Of a stretch of 54,375 bases of DNA, positions 41,521 to 48,910 are shown in pieces. Under the pieces are notes generated by a model that had not been told where the DNA came from, did no database searches, and saw nothing but the letters and a program-made list of their open reading frames with translations. Source of the stretch: Chloroflexota bacterium (GTDB lineage Bacteria; Chloroflexota; Anaerolineae; Anaerolineales; VGOW01); the NCBI GenBank assembly GCA_016213135.1, contig JACRBQ010000013.1:1-54375 (forward strand). The letters are read 5' to 3'. Position 1 is the stretch's first letter. Each line of letters opens with the position of its first letter. The translations under genes were made by a program, and so were the position numbers.

Positions 41521-42743
41521 CTATCTTGCGCGGCGATTGTCTCGTTCACTTGCCCCAACTTGGCGATGCAAGCATCCAGCTTGTTTACCTCGATCCTCCT
41601 TTCTTCACCCAAAAAGAGCACACCCTGCGGACAAGAGACAACTCGAATGAATACAGTTTTGGAGACCGTTGGGCATCTCTCGACGACTACCTCGCATTCA
41701 TGAGAGAAGCCCTGACGCATTGCAAGCGAATACTGAAGAGCAGCGGCAGCGTGTTTCTCCACTGTGACAAATCCGCTTCACATCACCTGCGCGTCTTGCT
41801 GGATGAAGTCTTTGGAAGCGAGAATTTCCAGAGCGATATCATCTGGGCATACAAGCGGTGGTCCAACTCCAAGAAGGGATTGCTCAACGCTCATCAGACC
41901 ATCTATTTCTATAGCAAGACGGCTGATTTCAAATTCAACACAATTTTCACCGACTACTCACCCACCACGAACATCGACCAGATTCTACAATCCAGGGCCA
42001 GAAACGAGTTCGGCAAAGCTGTTTATCAGCGTGATGAAAACGGCGACACCGTTATGGGTCCTGAAAAGAGGGGCGTCCCACTGTCCGATGTGTGGAACAT
42101 CCCATTCCTGAATCCCAAAGCGAAGGAAAGAGTAGGCTATCCCACTCAGAAACCCGTGCTGTTGCTTGAACGAATCATCGCAATCTCAACAGACAAAGGC
42201 GACTGCGTGCTTGACCCGTTTTGTGGGAGCGGCACAACTTTGGTAGCCGCCAAACTGCTTGGGCGCGATTACATCGGCATCGATATATCAACAGACGCGA
42301 TCCGGTTGTCTGAAAGCCGGCTGTTTGAGCCGATCAGGACGGAGTCCGACGTGTTGGCGCTGGGCGAAGATCGTTATCTCGAAAAATCAGAATACGAGCG
42401 AAGCATTTTGAAAGCTATCAGTGCCGTCCCCGTTGAAAGGAATAACGGGATCGATGGGTTTCTCAAGTTCCATGTCAATGGCCGTCCTGTTTCGATTAGG
42501 ATTCAAAAGAGAGATGAAGATATCGAAAGCGCCAAGCAAAGGTTAATCCAAGCGAGTCGGTCTAAGAATTGCAGCGTGATGATCTTGGTGAGGACACACA
42601 GACAAAGCGAGCGGCTTTTTGCGCCCGAAGCGGACGATAGCAATGTGGTCGTAGTGGACGCTTACGACCTTATGATTGATGAGTGGCTGGAGAATCGCGG
42701 GTACTCGAAGCCGCAATTGAGTACAGCAAGTCACACCGGGTGA
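41517..42743 (+). CDS. DNA methyltransferase of the ApaLI-like system (beta-class order)
   Basis: This 408-residue enzyme should methylate the target of the upstream endonuclease and protect host DNA. Motif IV comes first (VYLDPPFFTQ, near residue 25), followed by the target-recognition region, and the SAM-binding motif I LDPFCGSGTTLVAAKLLG lies near residue 235, which is the beta-class order of amino-methyltransferases. YPTQKPVLLLERII is typical of the same group. The C-terminal 120 residues (after RLFEPIRTES) are an extra domain that I do not recognise, with RIQKRDEDIESAKQRL. Confidence 0.88.
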   Translation: MTILRGDCLVHLPQLGDASIQLVYLDPPFFTQKEHTLRTRDNSNEYSFGDRWASLDDYLAFMREALTHCKRILKSSGSVFLHCDKSASHHLRVLLDEVFGSENFQSDIIWAYKRWSNSKKGLLNAHQTIYFYSKTADFKFNTIFTDYSPTTNIDQILQSRARNEFGKAVYQRDENGDTVMGPEKRGVPLSDVWNIPFLNPKAKERVGYPTQKPVLLLERIIAISTDKGDCVLDPFCGSGTTLVAAKLLGRDYIGIDISTDAIRLSESRLFEPIRTESDVLALGEDRYLEKSEYERSILKAISAVPVERNNGIDGFLKFHVNGRPVSIRIQKRDEDIESAKQRLIQASRSKNCSVMILVRTHRQSERLFAPEADDSNVVVVDAYDLMIDEWLENRGYSKPQLSTASHTG

Positions 42744-42744
42744 T

Positions 42745-42758
42745 GGCGGAAGGCCGCC
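42745..42758. terminator. Short hairpin between convergent genes
   Basis: GGCGG-AAGG-CCGCC forms a 5-bp GC stem 2 nt after the methyltransferase stop. It may help end transcription; there is no T-run. Confidence 0.35.
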
Positions 42759-42785
42759 GAGACATTGCCCGCTTTGCGAAGGTCT

Positions 42786-43430
42786 CTATAATGTGGCGGC
42801 CAGCCACGCCTGCAAATCGCGCATGCCCTGCGCGGTCATTTTGTGGCCGACGACATATTCGCGGTAGGTGATGCCGGCTCCGGTCTGGGTAAGGGCGTCG
42901 CGGGTGAGGACGGCCGCCGCGTGGGGCACGTCGCGGTCGGCGGTGCCATGGGCGACGAAGATCGATTTGCCGCTGAGGCGTCCCGGCATGGCCCAGTGGC
43001 GAGCGGGCGGGGGCAGAAACCCCGATAGCACGGCAGTGGCAGCGGCCATTGAGGGTTCGCTGAGCAACAGCGCGAGGCTGATCGCCGCGCCCTGACTGAA
43101 TCCCACCAGCACGACTTTTTCAGGATCAACAGAATAGGCCGAAGGCAGCGCGGCCACAAACTCGCGCAGGGCGGCGAGGCCGGCGTTGAACGACTCGGCG
43201 TCGCTGCCGTCGCGCCGTCCGGTGGCGCCGGGCAGCATCCAGCCGTAGCCGTTGTCGACGGCAAAGGGGGCGCGCATGCTCACGGCCAGCGCGCCGGGGG
43301 GCAGGGCGTTTTCAAATACCCACATGGAGTTTTCGTTGCCGAGCCAGCCGTGAACCATCACGATGGCAGGGGCGAGGCGCGAGGCATCATCAGGCAGGCG
43401 CACGCGGTGAGGCAGGTTGAGGTCGATCAT
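42786..43430 (-). CDS. Alpha/beta hydrolase (carboxylesterase/phospholipase-like)
   Basis: This 214-residue enzyme has the small serine-esterase layout: oxyanion-region VMVHGWLGNENSMWVF, nucleophile Ser in VGFSQGAAISLAL, catalytic Asp in GTADRDVPH and His in YVVGHKM. This resembles the phospholipase/carboxylesterase (YpfH-like) family, which hydrolyses short ester substrates. There is no signal peptide, so it is cytoplasmic. The start MIDLNLPHRV at 43430 lies just past the terminator of the toxin-antitoxin operon. Confidence 0.88.
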   Translation of the reverse strand: MIDLNLPHRVRLPDDASRLAPAIVMVHGWLGNENSMWVFENALPPGALAVSMRAPFAVDNGYGWMLPGATGRRDGSDAESFNAGLAALREFVAALPSAYSVDPEKVVLVGFSQGAAISLALLLSEPSMAAATAVLSGFLPPPARHWAMPGRLSGKSIFVAHGTADRDVPHAAAVLTRDALTQTGAGITYREYVVGHKMTAQGMRDLQAWLAATL

Positions 43431-43441
43431 CTGTGAACAAA

Positions 43442-43464
43442 ACGCCCGATGTTTTATCGGGCGT
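43442..43464 (-). terminator. Rho-independent terminator of the toxin-antitoxin operon
   Basis: A perfect 9-bp stem (ACGCCCGAT / ATCGGGCGT) with a 5-nt loop is followed on the minus strand by TTTTG. It lies 5 nt after the toxin stop codon. Confidence 0.78.
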
Positions 43465-43469
43465 CCTTT

Positions 43470-43778
43470 TCATTCGTCTTTCGGCGGCACGGGTTTCGGT
43501 CGAGCCAGTCCCAGTTTTTCATATAGGCCTGGCGGCTTTGGCCCTACATATTCGATCTCCACGATCTTTTCCGATTCAATTACCTGCCACACGAGCCTGT
43601 ATTGGGGGCCAAGGCGCAGGCGATAATGGCCGTTGTGTCCAGCCAACTCTCTGCTTTGGGATGGGCGTGGATCGTCAGCAAGACCGGCGATTTGCTGCCG
43701 GGCCGCTGCTTTGATATTTCCCGGCAAGTCCCTGAGCTGCTCTTTTATATCGCGGGCGATCAGAAGCCGGTACGGCAT
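43470..43778 (-). CDS. RelE/ParE-type toxin
   Basis: This 102-residue protein starts MPYRLLIARDIKEQLRDLP and has the RelE/ParE core: HNGHYRLRLGPQYRLVWQV, then EKIVEIEYVGPK. RelE-like members cleave mRNA on the ribosome, ParE-like members inhibit gyrase; which applies is not clear. The ATG overlaps the antitoxin stop by one base (TGATG), so the toxin is made only after the antitoxin has been translated. The C-terminal LARPKPVPPKDE extends past the usual end. Confidence 0.85.
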   Translation of the reverse strand: MPYRLLIARDIKEQLRDLPGNIKAAARQQIAGLADDPRPSQSRELAGHNGHYRLRLGPQYRLVWQVIESEKIVEIEYVGPKPPGLYEKLGLARPKPVPPKDE

Positions 43779-44041
43779 CAGAGGTCGGTAGTAGCCTGTA
43801 AAAAGGCCTGGGGCGAGTCGAATGCTTCCGTCGCTTGTTCGGGGTGCGTCGCCCGGTAAACTTGGTGCGCAGCCACTGCGGCCCACAACGCCTCATCTTC
43901 TTCCGAGTCGTCGTTCTCATGGCCGCTTCCTGCCAGGTATTCGAGAAACTCAATAAAAAGCAGAACCTCTTTGAGTTGCCGGGGAGGCAATTTCTGCAAT
44001 GCCTCTTCCACTTGTTCAATAGTGACGAGTTGTCGCTTCAT
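43778..44041 (-). CDS. Antitoxin partner of the RelE/ParE-type toxin
   Basis: This 87-residue acidic protein (MKRQLVTIEQVEEALQKLP, PRQLKEVLLFIEFLEYLAG, then HENDDSEEDEALWAAV) resembles the DUF2281-like antitoxins placed before RelE genes. The N-terminal helices would bind DNA or dimerise; the acidic C-terminal part would wrap the basic toxin. The start at 44041 fits the family; a longer frame upstream (MPVAQTQN) lacks support. A promoter should lie in 44042-44120. Confidence 0.8.
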   Translation of the reverse strand: MKRQLVTIEQVEEALQKLPPRQLKEVLLFIEFLEYLAGSGHENDDSEEDEALWAAVAAHQVYRATHPEQATEAFDSPQAFLQATTDL

Positions 44042-44123
44042 TTTGCACCATCCTGTGACCTGTATTGTATTCTGAGTCTGTGCGACTGGCAACGGAGAAT
44101 ATAACGTCTCTCAACATGTTTGG

Positions 44124-44129
44124 TACAAT
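44124..44129 (+). promoter_or_regulatory. -10 box of recF, leaderless-type spacing
   Basis: TACAAT lies 8 nt before the recF ATG. Confidence 0.6.
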
Positions 44130-44137
44130 CGCCCTCA

Positions 44138-45358
44138 ATGCGCGTTGCTCACCTCTCCCTCACCAACTTTCGCAACTACACCCGCCTCGAGGCCGACCTG
44201 CCCGCCGGGCCGCTGATTCTGGTGGGCGACAACGCGCAGGGCAAGACCAGCCTGCTCGAAGCGATTTATTATCTCGCCACCGCCAGCTCGCCGCACGCCA
44301 CCACCGACCGGCAGTTGATTCACTGGCTGGCGTTGCGCAGGGATGCGCGCCCGTATCTCAAGATTGTAGCCGAAGTTCACACCGCGCTCGAAATCCGCCG
44401 CGTGGATATTCGGGTGGAGGTGGACGAGGCGGGCGCGGCGCGCGAGCCACGGCTCAAGAAGACCGTACTCATCAACGGCCTCAAGCGGCGGGCGGGCGAT
44501 TTGCACGGGGCGGTGAACGTGGTGCTGTTTCTGCCGCAGGATATGGCGCTAGTGGAGGGGTCGCCCTCCGACCGCCGCCGCTACCTCGATGCCACCCTGT
44601 GCCAGGTGGACCCGGTGTACGCGTTGGCGCTGGGCGAGTACGGCAAGATTCTTTCGCAGCGCAACGCCTTGCTTAAGCAGTTGCAGGAGCGCAACGGCAA
44701 CGGCGCGGCCGAGCTTGAGTTTTGGGACGCGGAGTTGTGCCGCCACGGCGGCGCGCTGATTGCGGCGCGGGCGCAGGCCATTGAGGAAATTGAGCGGCTG
44801 GCCGCGCCCATTCACCGCGAGCTAACCGAGGGCGCGGAGCATTTGCGGCTGGCGTATCAGCCCGCGTTCGATCCGCTGTCCGACGGCGCGCCGCAGTTGG
44901 CGCTGGGGCTGGAGGTGCCCGTGACCCGCGCCGGGGTGAGGCCCGAGGCCATTGCCGAAAATCTGCGCCAGCGGCTGGCGGCCACCCGCCGCGAGGAGAT
45001 CGAGCGCGGCGCGACTCTCACCGGGCCGCACCGCGACGATCTGCGGTTCATGGCCAGCGGCATTGACCTCGGCATTTACGGCTCACGCGGTCAGGGCCGC
45101 ACGGCGGTGCTGTCGCTCAAGCTGGCCGAGATGGCGTGGATGACCGAACGCGCCGGCGAGCCGCCCATTTTGCTGCTGGACGAGGTGCTGGCCGAGCTGG
45201 ACCCGCGCCGCCGCCGCGATCTGTTGAGTCGCATCGGCGGGGCCGAGCAGTCGGTGATGACGACGACGGATTTGAGTCTGTTCGAGCCGGAGTTTGTGGC
45301 CAGGGGGAAGGTGTGGCAGGTGAGCGGAGGGACGATACAAATGGAAAATGGAAAATGA
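44138..45358 (+). CDS. recF: DNA replication and repair protein RecF
   Basis: RecF is an SMC-like ATPase that helps load RecA at gaps. The 406-residue protein has the family start MRVAHLSLTNFRNY, Walker A LVGDNAQGKTSLLEA, LFLPQDMALVEGSPSDRRRYLD, GATLTGPHRDDL, the signature SRGQGRTAVLSLKLAE and Walker B ILLLDEVLAELD. The ATG at 44138 is the standard start. The last residues (QMENGK) and the stop are made from a heptamer repeat (AAATGGA units). It is convergent with rsmG. In many genomes recF lies near dnaA/dnaN; that cluster is not in this window. Confidence 0.96.
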   Translation: MRVAHLSLTNFRNYTRLEADLPAGPLILVGDNAQGKTSLLEAIYYLATASSPHATTDRQLIHWLALRRDARPYLKIVAEVHTALEIRRVDIRVEVDEAGAAREPRLKKTVLINGLKRRAGDLHGAVNVVLFLPQDMALVEGSPSDRRRYLDATLCQVDPVYALALGEYGKILSQRNALLKQLQERNGNGAAELEFWDAELCRHGGALIAARAQAIEEIERLAAPIHRELTEGAEHLRLAYQPAFDPLSDGAPQLALGLEVPVTRAGVRPEAIAENLRQRLAATRREEIERGATLTGPHRDDLRFMASGIDLGIYGSRGQGRTAVLSLKLAEMAWMTERAGEPPILLLDEVLAELDPRRRRDLLSRIGGAEQSVMTTTDLSLFEPEFVARGKVWQVSGGTIQMENGK

Positions 45359-45423
45359 CCGCTTCGCGTGGAAAAACGAAGGCTATTTCGTCATTTGTCA
45401 TTTGCCGCGCGAAGCGATCATTT
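45339..45423. terminator. Heptamer-repeat hairpin holding the stops of recF and rsmG
   Basis: AAATGGA units (45339-45359) and TCATTTG units (45391-45404) surround a large stem: AAATGACCGCTTCGCG (45353-45368) pairs with CGCGAAGCGATCATTT (45408-45423) apart from two bases. The recF TGA is in the left arm and the rsmG TGA in the right arm, the same design as at 38971-39035. Confidence 0.78.
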
Positions 45424-46140
45424 CAGCGGCTCTTTGCTCGGCACGCCGGGGCGGCGGGGATACTTTGCCGGTGTGGCCGCCGTTTTTCTGAACACCACGA
45501 GGTAGCGCGGCTCGACCACGCCCGGCAGTTCCACTGGCACGATCTGCGCCAGCGCCCCGCCGAGGAGGCGCGCCGCCCGTTCCGAGGCTTGCGTTTCGGC
45601 GGGCGCGTTCCCGCCCTTTTGCGCCAGGGCACGGCCCCCCACCTTCACCAGCGGCAGCAGGTATTCCAGCAGCACGGGCATCTCGGCCACGGCGCGGGCC
45701 AGCGCCCAGTCGTAATGCTCGCGGTGCGCTTCGAGCCGGCCCAACTCCTCGGCCCGCGCTTTCAGCACCGTCACGTCTTTCAAGTCCAGCGCGCGCACCA
45801 AGTGCTCCAAAAACGTCACCTTCTTGCCCACGGACTCCACCAGCGTCAGCCGGATGTCGGGGCACATGATCTTCAGCGGCAGGCCGGGGAAGCCCGCCCC
45901 GGTGCCCACGTCGACGAATGCCGGACGCGGCACGGGCGGCGCGGCGCGAATGGCGAGCAGGCACGACAGCGAATCGGCAAAGTGTTTGATCTCAATACCC
46001 GCCGCGTCCTTAATGGCGGTGAGGTTGAATTTCTCGTTCCACTCGGAGAGCGCGGCGGCGTAGGCGCGAAAGGCAGCCAATTGCGCGGGCGTGAGTTCAG
46101 CGCCCAGCAGTTGCCTGACGGCGGGAGCAAAGTAATCCAT
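45418..46140 (-). CDS. rsmG: 16S rRNA (guanine-N7)-methyltransferase RsmG
   Basis: RsmG (GidB) methylates G527 of 16S rRNA with SAM. The 240-residue protein has the family N-terminus (LSEWNEKFNLTAIKD, KHFADSLSCL), SAM motif VDVGTGAGFPGLPLKIM, the acidic LTLVESVGKK and RAVAEMPVLLEYLLPLVKVGG. The C-terminus (KYPRRPGVPSKEPLK) matches the usual YPRRPGxPxKxPL ending. The ATG at 46140 has TATAAT 7 nt upstream and no ribosome-binding site. Confidence 0.95.
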   Translation of the reverse strand: MDYFAPAVRQLLGAELTPAQLAAFRAYAAALSEWNEKFNLTAIKDAAGIEIKHFADSLSCLLAIRAAPPVPRPAFVDVGTGAGFPGLPLKIMCPDIRLTLVESVGKKVTFLEHLVRALDLKDVTVLKARAEELGRLEAHREHYDWALARAVAEMPVLLEYLLPLVKVGGRALAQKGGNAPAETQASERAARLLGGALAQIVPVELPGVVEPRYLVVFRKTAATPAKYPRRPGVPSKEPLK

Positions 46141-46147
46141 TGGCAAA

Positions 46148-46153
46148 ATTATA
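46148..46153 (-). promoter_or_regulatory. -10 box of rsmG, leaderless-type spacing
   Basis: Minus-strand TATAAT is 7 nt before the rsmG ATG. Confidence 0.6.
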
Positions 46154-46404
46154 ACTGGAGTTTCGCCGGTTCAGCCGGATTGAGGGTGTGCTTTTCGTCC
46201 GTAAATTTGGGGGAGAACATCACTACAACGAGAGAGGCCGCGCGGCGATAATGCAAGCGCTTGGCATATTGCTGGTTTTGCGAGGGTTGTTCTAAAACCG
46301 GCTTTGCGCTCTCTCCTCTGTACGGAACACGCCCGTCGCCAATTGCGTCTACAATAGCGGCGGGCGCGTTCTATTAATTTAACCCGCCCGCGCCCCTCCT
46401 CGCC
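46154..46404. other. Divergent intergenic region with a LacI-like palindrome
   Basis: This gap between rsmG and the penicillin-binding protein gene holds no supported gene. At 46254-46263 CAAGCGCTTG is a perfect palindrome with a central CG, as in LacI-family operators, but no LacI gene is nearby. A TACAAT at about 46350 could be the -10 box for the downstream gene. Confidence 0.35.
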
Positions 46405-48909
46405 ATGCGCCGCCTCTTCCTCGCCGCCCTCTTTATCTTGTTCATTGTTTCATTGTTCATTGTTCACGCTTCGCGTCTTTTCACCGATCTTCCCTCCCTC
46501 GACCGCCTCACCGAAAACCTCACCGTCCCCTCCACCAAAATACTGGCCCGCGATGGCCGCCTGCTCTACGAAGTGACCGACCCCGCCGGGGCGCATCACA
46601 CCACCCTGCCCCTGGCCGACATCCCTCGCGCCTGCCGACAGGCCACCATCGCCGTGGAAGACGCCAGCTTTTACGCCAACCCCGGCGTGGACGTGGTGGG
46701 CATCGCCCGCGCCGTGTGGATCAACCTGCGCGGTGGCGAAGTGCTCTCCGGCGGCTCGACGATCACCCAGCAGGTGGCGCGCAATATGCTGCTCGACCCG
46801 CAAGAGCGCGCCGAGCGCACGCTGCTGCGCAAACTGCGCGAGAGCATATTGGCCTGGCGGCTGGCCCGCGCCTATTCCAAAGACGACATCCTCGCGCTCT
46901 ACCTCAACCAGACCTATTACGGCCATTTGGCCTACGGCATCGATGCCGCGGCCCGCACCTATTTTGGTAAGGGCGCGCGCGACCTCGACCTGGCCCAGTG
47001 CGCCCTGCTGGCCGGCCTGCCGCAAGCGCCGGCGCTGTTCGACCCGCTCACCAACCCACAGGCCGCGAGCGACAAACAGGCCATCGTATTGGATTTGATG
47101 GTGAAGAACCACATGCTCACCGACGACGAGGCCCGGCTGGCGAAAAGCGAGCCGCTGCAGTTTGCCGCTTCGCCCTTCCCCATCGACGCGCCGCATTTTG
47201 TGTTTTACGTGTGGAGCCTGCTCGAAGCCCGGTTCGCCCAAACGCCCGAAGTGCTGCGCTCGGGCCTCACCGTCACCACCACGCTCGACCTCGATCTCGT
47301 CCACACCGCCGAGGACATCGTAGCCCGCCGCTTGAAAGAACTGGCCGACCCCACGCGCGCCGCGCCGCGCAACGCCACCGACGCCGCGCTGGTGGCGCTG
47401 GACCCGAACACCGGGCAGATACTCGCCATGATCGGCTCGCCCGATTACTTCAACGGCGAAATCTCCGGCGCGGTGAACATGGCCGTGGCCCCTCGCCAGC
47501 CCGGCAGCGCCATCAAACCCGTCACCTACGCCGCCGCGTTTGATCCATCTCTCTGCGCCGCTCTCCCCTCTCCCGCTGGGAGAGGGGCCGGGGGAGAGGG
47601 GCCGGGGGTGGGGGCCTGCCCGTGGACTCCGGCCACAATGATTCTCGATGTGCGCACTGCTTTCGTCACCAACGATGGTTTTTCGTACGTGCCGCAGAAT
47701 TACGACCGCAACTATCACGGCCCGGTGCCGGCGCGCGATGCCCTCGGCGGCTCGCTCAACGTGCCCGCCGTCAAAACGCTCGATCACGTGGGCCTCACAA
47801 ACATGCTGGCGCTGGCGGGCAAAATGGGCCTCGGCACCCTGGCCGACGCCGACCGCTTCGGCCTGGCCCTCACCCTCGGCGGCGGCGAAGTGCGGCTGCT
47901 GGACCTCACCTCGGCCTTTGGGGTGTTCGCCGCCGGCGGCGTCCGCGCGGCTCCGGTAGCCATACTCAAGATCACAGACGCGCGCGGCAACGTGCTCGAC
48001 GAATGGAAACCCAAAACGGGCGAGCGCGTGCTCGACGCGCGCGCCGCCTATCTCATCAACCACATCCTCTCCGACAACAGCGCCCGCCTCGCCACCTTTG
48101 GCCCCAACAGCGTGCTGCAAATCGGGCGGCCCGCCGCCGTGAAAACCGGCACCACCACCGACTTCCGCGACAACTGGACGGTGGGCTACACGCCGCAGCT
48201 TTCGGTGGGCGTGTGGGTGGGCAACGCCGACAATACGCCCATGGTCAACATCACCGGCGTGGCGGGCGCGGGGCCTATCTGGCACGACTTCATTCGCCTG
48301 GCCCTCAACGGCAAGCCCGCCGCCGACTTCCCCCGCCCGCCGGGACTCACACAAGTGGAAGTGTGCGCCCTCTCCGGCCTGTTGCCCACACCCTATTGCC
48401 CGCTCAAGCGGATGGAGATTTTTATCGAGGGGACGCAGCCCACCGCGCCCGACACTTTTTATCAGCCGTTTGACGTTGACACCGCCACCGGCGCATTGGC
48501 CACCGAGGCCACCCCGCTCGAACGACGCCGCACGGAAACATTCCTCGTGCTGCCCCCCGAAGCGCAGGACTGGGCGCGGAGCAAAGGGCTGCCCCTGCCT
48601 CCCACTGCCGGGTCGCCGGATTCGACGAGCGGCCTGCGCCTCACCGGCCCCGACGACGCCACCGTGTACAGCATCTCGCCGCGCCTGCCGCTAGCCAATC
48701 AGCAGATCATCTTCAGCGCGTCGAGCGGCCGGCCGCTGCAATCGGTTTCATTTGTGTTGGATGGGGAGATAGTGGCCACGCTGGGCGCGCCGCCGTACCA
48801 GAGCTATTGGGCGTTGACGCCGGGCAGGCACACGCTGATTGCCACCGGGGTGACGGGCGCGGGGGCGACGGTGCAAAGCGCCCCGGTGACCTTCACGGTC
48901 AACCCGTGA
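46405..48909 (+). CDS. Class A penicillin-binding protein (bifunctional, PbpC/MrcA-like)
   Basis: This 834-residue enzyme polymerises and cross-links peptidoglycan outside the membrane. It has one N-terminal helix (FLAALFILFIVSLFIVHA), a GT51 glycosyltransferase domain with catalytic Glu85 in VEDASFY and GGSTITQQVARN, and a transpeptidase domain with SAIK (Ser368, Lys371), SLN (450-452) and KTGT (from Lys580). The C-terminal 130 residues carry Ig-like folds similar to the PbpC C-terminal domain (FSASSGRPLQSVSFVLDG). A heptamer repeat lies in the N-terminal helix. A C/G-rich hairpin element adds about 19 residues (386-404) shortly after the SxxK motif, in frame. The end is 1 nt from the convergent kinase gene. 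Confidence 0.93.
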   Translation: MRRLFLAALFILFIVSLFIVHASRLFTDLPSLDRLTENLTVPSTKILARDGRLLYEVTDPAGAHHTTLPLADIPRACRQATIAVEDASFYANPGVDVVGIARAVWINLRGGEVLSGGSTITQQVARNMLLDPQERAERTLLRKLRESILAWRLARAYSKDDILALYLNQTYYGHLAYGIDAAARTYFGKGARDLDLAQCALLAGLPQAPALFDPLTNPQAASDKQAIVLDLMVKNHMLTDDEARLAKSEPLQFAASPFPIDAPHFVFYVWSLLEARFAQTPEVLRSGLTVTTTLDLDLVHTAEDIVARRLKELADPTRAAPRNATDAALVALDPNTGQILAMIGSPDYFNGEISGAVNMAVAPRQPGSAIKPVTYAAAFDPSLCAALPSPAGRGAGGEGPGVGACPWTPATMILDVRTAFVTNDGFSYVPQNYDRNYHGPVPARDALGGSLNVPAVKTLDHVGLTNMLALAGKMGLGTLADADRFGLALTLGGGEVRLLDLTSAFGVFAAGGVRAAPVAILKITDARGNVLDEWKPKTGERVLDARAAYLINHILSDNSARLATFGPNSVLQIGRPAAVKTGTTTDFRDNWTVGYTPQLSVGVWVGNADNTPMVNITGVAGAGPIWHDFIRLALNGKPAADFPRPPGLTQVEVCALSGLLPTPYCPLKRMEIFIEGTQPTAPDTFYQPFDVDTATGALATEATPLERRRTETFLVLPPEAQDWARSKGLPLPPTAGSPDSTSGLRLTGPDDATVYSISPRLPLANQQIIFSASSGRPLQSVSFVLDGEIVATLGAPPYQSYWALTPGRHTLIATGVTGAGATVQSAPVTFTVNP
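46438..46469. repeat. TTCATTG-type repeat in the PBP membrane anchor
   Basis: Units TTCATTG, TTTCATTG, TTCATTG and TTCACGC run inside codons for LFIVSLFIVHA. One unit is 8 nt long. AT-rich compared with its surroundings. Confidence 0.65.
47561..47616. repeat. C/G-rich hairpin element inside the PBP gene
   Basis: CCCCTCTCCC-GCT-GGGAGAGGGG forms a perfect 10-bp stem (47565-47587), followed by two GGCCGGGGG-type units. It adds LPSPAGRGAGGEGPGVG to the transpeptidase domain in frame. Similar elements are at 18216 and 21178. Confidence 0.82.
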
Positions 48910-48910
48910 G

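Noticed and set aside
46450..48354. Long antisense open frame (634 codons) opposite the PBP gene
   Set aside because: It is a by-product of GC-rich codon use; the plus strand encodes a complete PBP with all catalytic motifs.
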